Positions 35,725-45,968 of a DNA stretch of 64,000 nt are shown piece by piece. The translations under genes and the position numbers were made by a program. Origin of the DNA: Pararhodobacter aggregans (GTDB lineage: Bacteria > Pseudomonadota > Alphaproteobacteria > Rhodobacterales > Rhodobacteraceae); the NCBI RefSeq assembly GCF_003075525.1, contig NZ_QDDR01000003.1, forward strand, positions 336,203-400,202, in the 5' to 3' direction. The first letter of the stretch is position 1. Each line of letters starts with the position of its first letter. The notes under the pieces were generated by a model. It worked only from the letters and a program-made list of their open reading frames with translations, had not been told where the DNA came from and ran no database searches.

Positions 35725-36579
35725 TCACTCGGCGCGCGCACGACCCGCCGCAAGGACGACGGCATCGCGGGAGGGCACGCTGGCCTCGAAGAGCAGATCG
35801 GCGCCCATGTCCCAGACCTCGAACCTGAGCGTCTCACCGGGGTAGACCGGCTTCGCCATCCGCACCGACAGCGCCTTCAGCGCGGCGCCCGGTTTGGCCG
35901 CCAGGATCGCCCGCCCGGCGATGCCGAAGGTGCAGAGCCCGTGCAGGATCGGCCGGTCGAAACCGACGCTGCGGGCGCGCTCGGGGTCGATATGCAGCGG
36001 GTTCATGTCGCCGTTCAGCCGGTAGATCAGCGCCTGTTGCGGCAGGGTGGCGATCTCGATGCGGGCGTCGGGCGCGCGGTCAGGCTTCTGCCAGTCGTTT
36101 CGCGGCTGCTGCTGCGTCCCGCCAAAGCCCCCGTCGCCCCGGCACAGGTATTGCGAGACGGTGGTGGCGACCAAGGCGCCATCCTCGGTCGCCAGTCGAC
36201 GCTCGACCTCGATGATGACGCCCTTGTCGGCCCCCTTGTCATAGACCGCGGTGATCCGGTTGGTGGCGGTCATCGGGGCGTCGACCGGGATCCGCCGCAC
36301 GACCTCAAGCGTCTGCCCGGCATGGACCAGCTTGCGGAAATCGAGCCCGGCGCGGTCGAACCACATCCCCGGGCTGCCCAGCACCACGGGCATGGTCGGA
36401 AAGACCGAGAGGTCCTTTTCATAGACATAGGCCAGCGCGCGCGAGTCCAGCGGATCGTCGCCTATGCCGAGGCCAAGCGCATAGAGGATGGCGTCGCGGG
36501 GGCTCAGGCGGACCGGCTTGGGGTCGAAGCCGATCCCCATCAGCTGGTCCTCGCGGGGGGAGGTGACGTCAGTGGTCAT
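35725..36579 (-). CDS. MaoC-type (R)-specific enoyl-CoA hydratase
   Basis: 284 residues from the ATG at 36579 (AAGGAG upstream). It has the double hot-dog arrangement of hydratase 2/MFE-2 enzymes. The N-terminal half is degenerate. The C-terminal half carries the catalytic segment YRLNGDMNPLHIDPERARSV (about residues 187–206) followed by FDRPILHGLCTFG. It hydrates trans-2-enoyl-CoA to (3R)-hydroxyacyl-CoA, a form used for bulky or branched acyl-CoAs. Last gene of the operon that begins at 42904. Confidence 0.9.
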   Translation of the reverse strand: MTTDVTSPREDQLMGIGFDPKPVRLSPRDAILYALGLGIGDDPLDSRALAYVYEKDLSVFPTMPVVLGSPGMWFDRAGLDFRKLVHAGQTLEVVRRIPVDAPMTATNRITAVYDKGADKGVIIEVERRLATEDGALVATTVSQYLCRGDGGFGGTQQQPRNDWQKPDRAPDARIEIATLPQQALIYRLNGDMNPLHIDPERARSVGFDRPILHGLCTFGIAGRAILAAKPGAALKALSVRMAKPVYPGETLRFEVWDMGADLLFEASVPSRDAVVLAAGRARAE

Positions 36580-36603
36580 GCGGGACACTCCTTCGGTTCA
36601 CGG

Positions 36604-38745
36604 TCAGACAAAGGCTTCGTTGCGCGCGGCTTTCTCGCGCAGCAGGGCGGGCGGGCGGAAGCGTTCGCCATGCGCATCGGCCAGCGCATCGGCGCGGGCG
36701 GCAAAGGCCGCGGTGCCGATCATGGTGACGAATTGCAGCACGCCGCCGGTCCAGCGCGGATAGCCGATGCCCAGGATCGAGCCGACATTGGCGTCGCGCA
36801 CCGTCTCGACCACGCCTTCCTCGAAGATGCGGATCGCCTCGATCGCCTGGATATAGAGCAGGCGATCCTCGACCTCTTTCGCGTCGATGCTGGCCGAGCC
36901 CGCGTTGAACTGCGTGGCCAGCCCGGGCCAGAGCGTCTTGCTGCCATCCGCGCCGTAATCGTAGAACCCGCCGCCCCCGGCCCGGCCGGGACGCCCCAGC
37001 TCGACCATCCTGGCGATGATCCCGTAGCCCGCCGCCGGGGCGAGGGTGGTGCCCTCGGCCTCGGCATCGCGCAGGGCCTGCTGGCGGGCGGAATGGGTCA
37101 GGCTCAGCGAGACCTGATCCAGAACGGTCAGCGGGCCGACCGGCAGCCCGGCATCCGCCGCGACATTCTCGACCAGCGCGGCCGAGATGCCGTCTTCCAC
37201 CATCTGCGCGCCCTCGCGGATATAGGTGCCGAAGACGCGGCTGGTGAAGAAACCGCGGCTGTCGTTCACCACGATGGGCGTCTTGCCGATCTGCTGCACG
37301 AAATCGAGCGCCCCGGCCAGCGTCTCGGCGCTGGTTTCGCGGCCCTTGATGATCTCGACCAGCGGCATCCGGTCCACGGGCGAGAAGAAGTGCAGCCCGA
37401 TGAAATTCGCGGGCTTTGCCGAGGCCTCGGCCAGCCCGGTGATCGGCAGGGTCGAGGTGTTCGAGGCGAAGATCCCGCCCGGGGCCAGCATCGGCTCGGC
37501 CTCGCGCGTGACGCTTGCCTTCAGCGCGCGATCCTCGAACACCGCCTCGATAATCAGGTCGCAGCCGTCCAGATCCTTGGCCTCGCCACTCGGCCGGATC
37601 CGGGCCAGCAGCGCATCGGCCTTGTCGCGGCTGGTGTGGCCGCGGGCGATCTGCCCCTCGACCATGCCGCGCAACCGGTCCATGCCCTTTTCGGCGTTCT
37701 CCAACGTCGCGTCCTTCATCACGCAGTCGACCCCGCGCGAGGCCGCGGCATGAGCGATCCCGCCGCCCATCATCCCCGCGCCCAGCACCCCCAGACGAGA
37801 GACCTTGCGCGGGGCGATGCCCTCGGGACGCGCCTTGCCGGCATTCGCGTCCTGCATGTGGAAGAACAGCGTGGTTATCATGTTCTTGGCCACCGGCCCG
37901 GTGCCGACCTCGGCGAAGCGGCGGCTCTCGATCCGCGATGCCGCGTCGAAATCGACGCTCGCCCCCTCGAAGGCCGCGCGCATCGCCGCTTCCTGCGCCG
38001 GATAGCGGCCGCGGGATTTCTTGATCAGCAGGATCGGCGCGGTGCGCAGATACATCGGATCGGCGATATAGGCCTCGGTGCTGCCGGGCAGAGTGTATCC
38101 CTTGCGGTCCCAGGGCTTGGTCAGCTCGGGCCCCGAGGCGATCCAGTCGCGGGCCTGTCGCAGCGCCGTGTCGATATCGGGCACGACCTCGGTCACGAGG
38201 CCCAGCTCCAGCGCCTTGGCGGGAGAGATGCTCTTGCCGTCCACGATCATCGGCACCGCGGCTTGCAGACCGATCATCCGCACCAGCCGCACGATGCCGC
38301 CCGCCGCCGGGATGAGGCCCAGATTCGTCTCGGGCAGGCCCAGCTTCAGGCCCTTTGCATCGACGCAGAACCGGGCGTGACAGGCGAGGCACAGCTCCAT
38401 CCCGCCGCCCAGCGCCGAGCCGTTGATCGCCGCCGCGACCGGGCGGCCCAGCAGTTCCAGCCGCCGCAGCAGCGACTTGGTGTGTTCGGCTCGGTGGAAG
38501 GCGTCGGCGAAATCGCCGGGTGTCAGCGCCAGGATCGCCGAGAGGTCGCCGCCAGCCAGAAAGGTCTTCTTGGCCGAGGTGACGATGACGCCGCGGATCT
38601 GGCCGCGTTCGGCCTCAAGCCGGTCCACGGCCCGTTCCAGCGCGGCGCGGAAGGCGGTGTTCATCATGTTCGCCGACTTGCCGGGGTTGTCCAGCGTCAG
38701 GGTCACGATGCCATCGGCGTCGCGGTCATAGCGAATGCAGTCCAT
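36604..38745 (-). CDS. Bifunctional enoyl-CoA hydratase / 3-hydroxyacyl-CoA dehydrogenase (FadB/FadJ type)
   Basis: 713 residues from the ATG at 38745 (AAGGAA upstream); an in-frame GTG at 38763 is less favoured. N-terminal crotonase domain (GSALGGGMELCLACHARF near residue 100, ETNLGLIPAAGG near 130), then an NAD-binding Rossmann domain (LGVLGAGMMGGGIAHA near 323) and C-terminal 3-hydroxyacyl-CoA dehydrogenase domains (NDSRGFFTSRVFGTYIREG near 490). It performs two successive beta-oxidation steps. The thiolase gene lies 21 bp upstream. Confidence 0.95.
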   Translation of the reverse strand: MDCIRYDRDADGIVTLTLDNPGKSANMMNTAFRAALERAVDRLEAERGQIRGVIVTSAKKTFLAGGDLSAILALTPGDFADAFHRAEHTKSLLRRLELLGRPVAAAINGSALGGGMELCLACHARFCVDAKGLKLGLPETNLGLIPAAGGIVRLVRMIGLQAAVPMIVDGKSISPAKALELGLVTEVVPDIDTALRQARDWIASGPELTKPWDRKGYTLPGSTEAYIADPMYLRTAPILLIKKSRGRYPAQEAAMRAAFEGASVDFDAASRIESRRFAEVGTGPVAKNMITTLFFHMQDANAGKARPEGIAPRKVSRLGVLGAGMMGGGIAHAAASRGVDCVMKDATLENAEKGMDRLRGMVEGQIARGHTSRDKADALLARIRPSGEAKDLDGCDLIIEAVFEDRALKASVTREAEPMLAPGGIFASNTSTLPITGLAEASAKPANFIGLHFFSPVDRMPLVEIIKGRETSAETLAGALDFVQQIGKTPIVVNDSRGFFTSRVFGTYIREGAQMVEDGISAALVENVAADAGLPVGPLTVLDQVSLSLTHSARQQALRDAEAEGTTLAPAAGYGIIARMVELGRPGRAGGGGFYDYGADGSKTLWPGLATQFNAGSASIDAKEVEDRLLYIQAIEAIRIFEEGVVETVRDANVGSILGIGYPRWTGGVLQFVTMIGTAAFAARADALADAHGERFRPPALLREKAARNEAFV

Positions 38746-38766
38746 AGTCGATTCCTTGCTCACGCC

Positions 38767-39972
<1,206 letters not shown>

Positions 39973-40027
39973 CGGGCCTCTGTCGGGTTGGGGGCTTTGC
40001 CCCGCGTGTCTGGGTGGGGATGCGCCG

Positions 40028-41569
40028 TCAGATCCGGCGGCCGGCGGCTTCCCAGTAGGGCGCGCGCAGATGGAATTTCTTGACCTTGCCCGAATCCTCG
40101 CGCGGGAGGGTGTCTTCAAAGACGATCCGGCGCGGCACCTTGTAGCCCGCGAGCCTGTCCCGCATCCGCGCCTGTATCGCCTTTGCGTCGCGCGCCACGC
40201 CTTCCTGCAGGAGGATATGCGCGCAGATCGACTCGCCGTATTCCTCATCCGGGATGCCGAAGACCGCGCAATCGGCGACCTCGTCCATGGCGTGCAGGAC
40301 GGCTTCGATCTCGGCCGGATAGATGTTCACCCCGCCCGAGATAATCATGTCCTTGTTGCGGTCGCAGATGAAGAGATAGCCGTCCTCATCGACGTAGCCC
40401 GCGTCGCCCGGCACGATCAGGCCGTTCATGAAGCAGGCGGCCGATTCCTCCTCGCGGTTGCGATAGACGAAATCGGTGATTCCCGGCGCGCGGCCGAGGA
40501 TCGTGCCGATGGTGTTGGGCGGAACCTCGTTGCCCGCCGCGTCGACGATCTGCAGCCCGGCGCCCGGCAGCTTGCGGCCGACCGTGCCGGGGCGTTCCAG
40601 CCATTCCGGCGAGGAGCAGAGCGTGATGTTGCCCATCTCGGTCGAGCCGTAGAATTCGCTGATGATCGGCCCCAGCCAGTCGATCATCCCCCGCTTCACA
40701 TCGGGCGGACAGGGCGCCGCCGCGTGCGAGATATAGCGCAGCGACGACAGGTCATAGGCGGCGCGGACCTGTTTCGGCAGCTTCAGCAGGCGCGAGAACA
40801 TGATCGGCACCATGTTCAGATGGGTGATGCGCTCCTTCTCGATCAGCGCCAGCAATTCCTCGGCGTCGAAGCGGGGGACGACGACGATATCCGCGCCGCG
40901 CCCGTAGCAGAAATTGGCGTGGACCGTCGGCGCTGCGTGGTAATGCGGCCCGATGATCGCCGTGCGGACCAGCGCGCCATCGCTGCCGGTCAGGCCATAG
41001 CAGGCGATCAGCGCATTGCGCGAGGCCAGCGCCTGTTCCGCCGTCCGGGGAATGCGCACCACGCCCTTGGGGTGCCCGGTGGTCCCCGAGGTGTAGATCA
41101 CGCTGCTGGGCATCGGCGCGTTGTCCCTGAAGGTCGGTGTGCAGGCATCGCGCCAGGCGGTGTATTCGACCGCGCCCTCGGGCAGATCGGCGGTCGAGGG
41201 CGGCAGGGCAAAGGCCTCGCGCACCGCGGCGGGCGTCGACAGGATCACGACCTTGACCCCTGCGGGGAAGGCCGCAGGCCCCGCGACCTGATAGAGATCC
41301 GAATGCGCCACCACGACCTTCGCGCCGCAATCTTCCAGCACATAGCGGGTTTCCTGGGGCGCGTTGTGCCAGTTCAGCGGCACCGCCAGGATGCCGGTGA
41401 TCGCCGCCGCCTGCTCGACCTCCAGAAAGGTCAGGTCGTTGCGCAGCAGCAGCGCGACGCAATCCCCCTCGCGCAGGCCTTCCTGCACAAGCGCGCTTGC
41501 CACCCGTCCGACCTGTTGCCTGAACGCGTCCCGCGACAGGGTTTCGCCGCCCGCCATCTTCAATGTCAT
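40028..41569 (-). CDS. Acyl-CoA ligase (AMP-forming), copy 2
   Basis: 513 residues with a GGGAGA site. P-loop VIYTSGTTGHPKGV near residue 160; FYGSTEMGN, GDAGYVDEDGYLFICDRNKD and the C-terminal EDSGKVKKFHLR with its Lys. It is paralogous to ligase 1: both share the CP-x-DVK segment near residue 275 and similar downstream spacing. It activates an acid entering the ACAD-ligase-thiolase-FadB-MaoC operon. Confidence 0.93.
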   Translation of the reverse strand: MTLKMAGGETLSRDAFRQQVGRVASALVQEGLREGDCVALLLRNDLTFLEVEQAAAITGILAVPLNWHNAPQETRYVLEDCGAKVVVAHSDLYQVAGPAAFPAGVKVVILSTPAAVREAFALPPSTADLPEGAVEYTAWRDACTPTFRDNAPMPSSVIYTSGTTGHPKGVVRIPRTAEQALASRNALIACYGLTGSDGALVRTAIIGPHYHAAPTVHANFCYGRGADIVVVPRFDAEELLALIEKERITHLNMVPIMFSRLLKLPKQVRAAYDLSSLRYISHAAAPCPPDVKRGMIDWLGPIISEFYGSTEMGNITLCSSPEWLERPGTVGRKLPGAGLQIVDAAGNEVPPNTIGTILGRAPGITDFVYRNREEESAACFMNGLIVPGDAGYVDEDGYLFICDRNKDMIISGGVNIYPAEIEAVLHAMDEVADCAVFGIPDEEYGESICAHILLQEGVARDAKAIQARMRDRLAGYKVPRRIVFEDTLPREDSGKVKKFHLRAPYWEAAGRRI

Positions 41570-41602
41570 CGGTAATCTCCCGTATCGAGCCGCAGCGCCC
41601 GC

Positions 41603-42904
41603 TCAGCCATGCGCCGCCTCAAGGGCCAGCCCCTCGAGGAGGTCGCGGAATTTCTCGTCGGCGGCGGCCTGCCGGCTGGGCAGGCTGTAGTCCGGGAACA
41701 GATCCGGGCTGGGCGTGTAATCCCGCAGGGTCTGACGGGCGACGGTGACCTTGTGGAGCTCGGTCGGTCCGTCGGCCAGCCCCATGACATAGGAATTGGC
41801 GATCATGCCCAGAAACGGCAGCTCGTCCGAGATGCCATAGGCGCCGTGCAGGTGCAGCGCGCGGGCCACCACGTCATGCAGAAGCTTCGGCATCTGCACC
41901 TTGATCGCGGCGATGTCGCGGCGGACCTTCAGGTAATCGTTGTAATGGTCGATCCGCCAGGCGGTGCGCATCAGCAGCAGGCGGAATTGTTCGATCTCGA
42001 TCCAGCTGTCGGCGATCTTTTCCTGCACCATCTGCTTGTCGGCCAGCCGCCCGCCCTGCGCCTGCCGCGAGATGACCCGCTCGCAGACCATGTCGAAGGC
42101 CTTCTGCGCCTCGCCCAGCGTGCGCATCGCATGATGCACGCGCCCGCCGCCCAGACGGGTCTGCGCCACGGCGAAACCCTGTCCCGGCGCGCCCAGCATC
42201 GACGCCCGGGGCACCCGGACATCGGTGTAGCGGAAATAGGAATGCGAGGGCGTGCGGTGCCCGGCGATGGAGGACACGCGCAGGGTCTCGATCCCGGGCG
42301 TGTCGGCGGGGACCAGCAGCATGGACAGCCGGTTGACCGGCTTCGCCTCGGGGTCGGTCACGGCCATCACGATATGGAAGGCGGCGAAGGGGCCGCTGGA
42401 GATGAACCATTTCTCGCCGTTGATGACCCAATCATCGCCATCGGCCACGGCCATGGTGCGGAATTGGGTCGGGTCCGACCCGCCCTGCGGCTCGGTCATC
42501 GAGAAGGCCGAGACGATCTCATTGGCCAGAAGCGGCTTCAGGAACCGTTCCTTCTGTTCGGGGGTGCCGAAGCGGGCGAGGATCTCGGCGTTGCCGCTGT
42601 CGGGGGCCTGCGCGCCGAAGACCACCGGGGCAAAGCGGGCGCGGCCGAGGATCTCGTTCAGCAGCGCCAGCTTGACCTGGCCATAGCCTTCGCCGCCGAG
42701 TTCAGGCTCCAGATGGCAGGCCCAGAGCTTCTGCCGACGGACCTCGGCCTGAAGCGGCCGCACCAGACGCTGGAACAGCGGGTTCGCCACGTCATAGGCG
42801 CTGTCCAGAACGTATTGCAGCGGCTCGACGTCCTCACGGACGAAGGTCGCGGCCCAATCGAGTTTTTGCTGAAAGTCCGGATCGGTCTGAAAGTCCCAGG
42901 TCAT
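41603..42904 (-). CDS. ACAD10/11-like acyl-CoA dehydrogenase
   Basis: 433 residues from the ATG at 42904. FAD motifs: AFSMTEPQGGSDPTQF (near residue 133) and NGEKWFISSG. The segments GRVHHAMRTLGEAQKAFDMV and C-terminal GLADGPTELHKVTVARQ match the dehydrogenase part of human ACAD10/ACAD11 and bacterial LvaC-like proteins. These act with an APH-like kinase on 4-hydroxyacyl-CoAs; such a kinase is encoded at 43737–44789. First gene of a five-gene operon, with operator 9 in its promoter. Confidence 0.88.
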   Translation of the reverse strand: MTWDFQTDPDFQQKLDWAATFVREDVEPLQYVLDSAYDVANPLFQRLVRPLQAEVRRQKLWACHLEPELGGEGYGQVKLALLNEILGRARFAPVVFGAQAPDSGNAEILARFGTPEQKERFLKPLLANEIVSAFSMTEPQGGSDPTQFRTMAVADGDDWVINGEKWFISSGPFAAFHIVMAVTDPEAKPVNRLSMLLVPADTPGIETLRVSSIAGHRTPSHSYFRYTDVRVPRASMLGAPGQGFAVAQTRLGGGRVHHAMRTLGEAQKAFDMVCERVISRQAQGGRLADKQMVQEKIADSWIEIEQFRLLLMRTAWRIDHYNDYLKVRRDIAAIKVQMPKLLHDVVARALHLHGAYGISDELPFLGMIANSYVMGLADGPTELHKVTVARQTLRDYTPSPDLFPDYSLPSRQAAADEKFRDLLEGLALEAAHG

Positions 42905-42944
42905 CGTCTGCTCCACCCGCCCTTTCCCAAGTCAGGGTCATGAG

Positions 42945-42959
42945 TATGGTACTACCATT
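42945..42959. promoter_or_regulatory. Operator 9, subclass C, in dehydrogenase operon promoter
   Basis: TATGGTACTACCATT, the best match to consensus. On the minus strand TTGATT and TACTCA flank it with a 17-bp spacer. Confidence 0.8.
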
Positions 42960-42985
42960 TAATAATCAACCGCCAATTTACCGCC

Positions 42986-43726
42986 CTAGATCATCCCGCC
43001 ATCGCAGCGCAGAAGCGCGCCGGTGGTGAAGCTGGAGGCGGGGCTGGCGAGGTAGAGCGCGGTCGAGACGATCTCTTCCGCCCGGCCCGGCCGCCCCAGG
43101 GCATTGCGCGCCCGGCTGCGCATCTCTTCGGTCCAGGCCTTGGAGATGTCGGTCAGGAACGGCCCCGGCAGGATCGCATTGACCCGGACCTTCGGCGCAT
43201 ATTCATGCGCCAGCGAGACGGTCATCGCGTTGAGCGCGGCCTTGGCGCCGGAATAGACGGTGGTGTTCCGCACCGGCAGCAGCGAGGCCGAGGAGGAGAC
43301 ATTGATGATGCTGCCCCCCTCGCCCTGCGCCATCCGGTGCGCAGCGAGCGATGCCAGGCGGTAGGGCCCCTTGAAGTTGACCGCCGTCACCTTGTCGAAC
43401 AGCTCTTCCGACATCTCGTGCGAGGGGGTCGCGGGGCCCATGCCGGCATTGTTCACCAGAATGTCGATGCGCCCGAAGGTGTCACAGGTCGCGGCGACCA
43501 GCCGGTCCATATCGGCCCAGTGGCTGGCATTGACCGAGAGCGCGATGGCCCGGCGGCCCAGCCCGCGGACCTCCTGCGCCACTTCCTCGCAGGCGGCGAT
43601 CTTGCGGCTGGCGACGACGATATCCGCCCCGCGCTCGGCAAAGGCCCGGACCATCTGCAACCCCAGCCCGCGCGAGCCGCCGGTGACGACGGCGACCTTG
43701 CCGGTCAGATCGAACAAGGAATCCAC
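42986..43726 (-). CDS. Short-chain dehydrogenase/reductase 1
   Basis: 246 residues from a GTG at 43726 with GAGGGGGG upstream; an in-frame GTG at 43744 overlaps the kinase stop. NAD(P) motif VVTGGSRGLG near residue 11, NNAG near 88, and catalytic Ser and YSGAK (Tyr-x3-Lys) near 150. Oxidises or reduces a hydroxyl/keto group, probably of a hydroxyacyl-CoA. Co-transcribed with the upstream kinase gene. Confidence 0.9.
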   Translation of the reverse strand: MDSLFDLTGKVAVVTGGSRGLGLQMVRAFAERGADIVVASRKIAACEEVAQEVRGLGRRAIALSVNASHWADMDRLVAATCDTFGRIDILVNNAGMGPATPSHEMSEELFDKVTAVNFKGPYRLASLAAHRMAQGEGGSIINVSSSASLLPVRNTTVYSGAKAALNAMTVSLAHEYAPKVRVNAILPGPFLTDISKAWTEEMRSRARNALGRPGRAEEIVSTALYLASPASSFTTGALLRCDGGMI

Positions 43727-43736
43727 GTCGCCCCCC

Positions 43737-44789
43737 TCAGTCACGGATGCCCTCGCGCGTCAGATCCTGCGCGCGGGCGAGGTATCGGCAGGCGGCGGCA
43801 TGCAGCCGGTCGCCGGTATCGCGTGGCGCCTGCCCGGCGCAGGCCCTTGCATGGGTGCCCTCCAGCAGGATGCCGAGCTTGTAGCAGCCGAAGACCGCGT
43901 ACCATTCGACCGCTGACAGATCGCGGTCGGTCCCGACGGCGTAGCGCGCCACCAGAGCCGAGCGGCGCGGCAACCCGTCCCAACGGATCATCCCCCGTTC
44001 GGCCGGTCGCGAGGGTCCCTGATCCGGCCAGGTGGCCAGCAGCCAGCCGAGGTCGATCAGCGGGTCGCCGATGGTCGCCAGTTCCCAGTCAACAATCGCG
44101 GCCAGTCCGGGGCCGTCCGGGCGGAACATGACATTCGCCATGTGGTAATCGCCATGCATGATGCCGGGAAGGAAGCTGGCCGGGCGATGCGCCTCCAGCC
44201 AGTCGGCGACCTCGCGCACCGGACCCAGCGCCGCGGGGCCCGGCCAGCCGGGATACTCGTGATAGCCGTCCAGCTGGGCGGACCAGCGGGCGACCTGGCG
44301 GTCCAGAAACCCCTCGGGCCGGCCGAAATCCTCCAGCCCCGCCGCCCGGTAATCGACCGCGGCAAGCGAGAGGGCGCCGTCGACCATGGCCAGGCCCATG
44401 CCGTGACGGATCGCGGCGGAGCCAGCGTGCAGGGGGGGCAGCGTCTCGCTGGCGTTGAAGCCGTCGACCTCGGCCATCAGGTAGAACAGACGCCCGATGA
44501 CGCCCTCGTCCTGGCACGCCGCGATCAGCGCCGCATGGGGCACGCAGGTACCGCCCAGCGCCTTCAGCAGGCGGATTTCACGTCCCACAATGCGGTTGGG
44601 GTCGATCCGGGCCGTGGCGGCGGGGGCGCGCAGGACATAGGCCCGGTCTGCCCGCCGGAACCGCAGCATCACGTTCTGGGTGCCGCCGGGGATCGGCCGG
44701 GCCTCGGCAATCGGTCCCTGCCCCAGACCGGCGCTGTCCATCCAGGCGGCCACGGCGCCGAGGTCGACACTGCCGTCTGTTGTCTGCAC
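43737..44789 (-). CDS. APH-like kinase (ACAD10/11 N-domain/LvaA type)
   Basis: 350 residues from a GTG at 44789 with GGGAGGAT upstream. Protein-kinase-like fold: YVLRAP with ATP-site region near residue 50, catalytic loop IMHGDYHMANVMF near 210, and metal-binding IVDWELATIGDPLIDLGW near 236. Close to the phosphotransferase domain fused to dehydrogenase in ACAD10/11 and to the stand-alone LvaA of 4-hydroxyvalerate catabolism. It likely phosphorylates the 4-hydroxyl of an acyl-CoA for elimination by the ACAD10/11-like enzyme at 41603–42904. Not an antibiotic-resistance gene by context. Confidence 0.85.
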   Translation of the reverse strand: MQTTDGSVDLGAVAAWMDSAGLGQGPIAEARPIPGGTQNVMLRFRRADRAYVLRAPAATARIDPNRIVGREIRLLKALGGTCVPHAALIAACQDEGVIGRLFYLMAEVDGFNASETLPPLHAGSAAIRHGMGLAMVDGALSLAAVDYRAAGLEDFGRPEGFLDRQVARWSAQLDGYHEYPGWPGPAALGPVREVADWLEAHRPASFLPGIMHGDYHMANVMFRPDGPGLAAIVDWELATIGDPLIDLGWLLATWPDQGPSRPAERGMIRWDGLPRRSALVARYAVGTDRDLSAVEWYAVFGCYKLGILLEGTHARACAGQAPRDTGDRLHAAACRYLARAQDLTREGIRD

Positions 44790-44846
44790 GTCCCATCCTC
44801 CCGGTCCGTCGCACGGGCCTCTGGGCCGTTGCGGTCCAACTGTTTT

Positions 44847-44861
44847 AATGGTACTTCCATT
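44847..44861. promoter_or_regulatory. Operator 10, subclass C
   Basis: AATGGTACTTCCATT, the same 15-mer as operator 13. It lies between the divergent kinase and quinone-oxidoreductase-like genes. A TTTACA/TAAAAC pair surrounds it on the minus strand with an 18-bp spacer. Confidence 0.75.
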
Positions 44862-44914
44862 GAAATGTAAAGAGCGGATCGCACCCGCTCCCCTCGCCAA
44901 CGACCGGAGAAGCC

Positions 44915-45901
44915 ATGCGCGCCATTCACGTCACCGAGTTCCGGAACATCAACGACATCGCGCTGTCGGACCTGCCCGAACCCGCCATCGGCCCCGATCA
45001 GGCGCTGGTCCGGGTGCATGCCGCAGGCGTGGGCTTCGTCGACGGGCTGAAGGTGCAGGGCCTCTATCAGACCCGCGACCCGCTGCCCTTCATCCCCGGC
45101 AGCGAATTCGCCGGGGTGATCGAGCGGCTGGGCGACAACGTTCAGGGCTTCACGGTCGGCGAGCGGGTCATGGGGCTGGTCTGGAACGGCTCGATGGCCG
45201 AGAAGGCGGTGATCCCCGCCCGGTCGATGGAGCGGATCCCCGAGGGCGTCGATTTCTCCGCCGCCGCGGCCGCCAGCGCCAATTACGTCACCGTCACCTA
45301 TGCGCTGACCGAACTGGGCAAGGTCCGGAAGGGCGAGACGGTGCTGGTGCTGGGAGCCTCGGGCGGGATCGGCTGCGCGGCGATCCAGCTTGCGGCGCTG
45401 CTGGGCGCGCGGGTCATCGGCGCCGCCTCCAGCGCCGAGAAATGCGCCTTCGCCCGCGAGGCCGGTGCGCAGGAGGTGGTGAATTACGGCGATCCCGACT
45501 GGCGCGAGCAGCTGAAGGCGCTGACCGGCAAGCGCGGGGTCGATGTGATCGTCGATCCCATCGGCGGCGAGATCGGGCTTCTGGCCTTCCGGCACATGGC
45601 CTGGGGCGGGCGGTTCCTGGTGGTCGGCTTCGCCTCGGGCCAGATCCCGGCGCTGCCCTTCAACCTGCCGCTGCTGAAAGGCGCCACGCTGATCGGCGTC
45701 GATGCGGCGCAGCTGCGGCTCCATGCGCCGGAACTGCGGGCGAAAGCGGTGGCGCAGGTCATGGCCTGGCTGCAATCGGGCGCGCTGCGGCCCATCGTCG
45801 GCGGCGAATATCCCCTCGCCCGCTTCAAGGAGGCGTTCAATGCCCTGGACGGGCGGGCGGCGCGGGGCAAGATCATCCTGCGGCTCGACGACCTGGGCTG
45901 A
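44915..45901 (+). CDS. Zinc-independent MDR oxidoreductase (quinone oxidoreductase/enoyl reductase type), copy 1
   Basis: 328 residues with a GGAGAAG site. N-terminal GroES-like domain (FIPGSEFAGVIERLGDNV near residue 63) and a Rossmann fold with VLVLGASGGIGCAAIQLAA near 145. The zinc ligands of alcohol dehydrogenases are missing, as in NADPH:quinone oxidoreductases and 2-enoyl reductases. It probably reduces an enoyl or quinone intermediate. A strong terminator follows. Confidence 0.88.
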   Translation: MRAIHVTEFRNINDIALSDLPEPAIGPDQALVRVHAAGVGFVDGLKVQGLYQTRDPLPFIPGSEFAGVIERLGDNVQGFTVGERVMGLVWNGSMAEKAVIPARSMERIPEGVDFSAAAAASANYVTVTYALTELGKVRKGETVLVLGASGGIGCAAIQLAALLGARVIGAASSAEKCAFAREAGAQEVVNYGDPDWREQLKALTGKRGVDVIVDPIGGEIGLLAFRHMAWGGRFLVVGFASGQIPALPFNLPLLKGATLIGVDAAQLRLHAPELRAKAVAQVMAWLQSGALRPIVGGEYPLARFKEAFNALDGRAARGKIILRLDDLG

Positions 45902-45921
45902 GACTGGCCCCCTGGCAAATG

Positions 45922-45954
45922 AAAACGGCCTCCGAGCGGATCGGAGGCCGTTTT
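45922..45954. terminator. Bidirectional terminator
   Basis: A perfect 14-bp stem AAAACGGCCTCCGA / TCGGAGGCCGTTTT with a 5-nt loop gives a T run on both strands. It ends the MDR gene and the convergent TRAP4 operon. Confidence 0.92.
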
Positions 45955-45968
45955 GCTGTCTCGATCCC

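Noticed and set aside
43737..44789. Antibiotic-resistance aminoglycoside phosphotransferase
   Set aside because: The fold is APH-like, but motifs and neighbours match acyl-CoA kinases of the ACAD10/11 or LvaA group.
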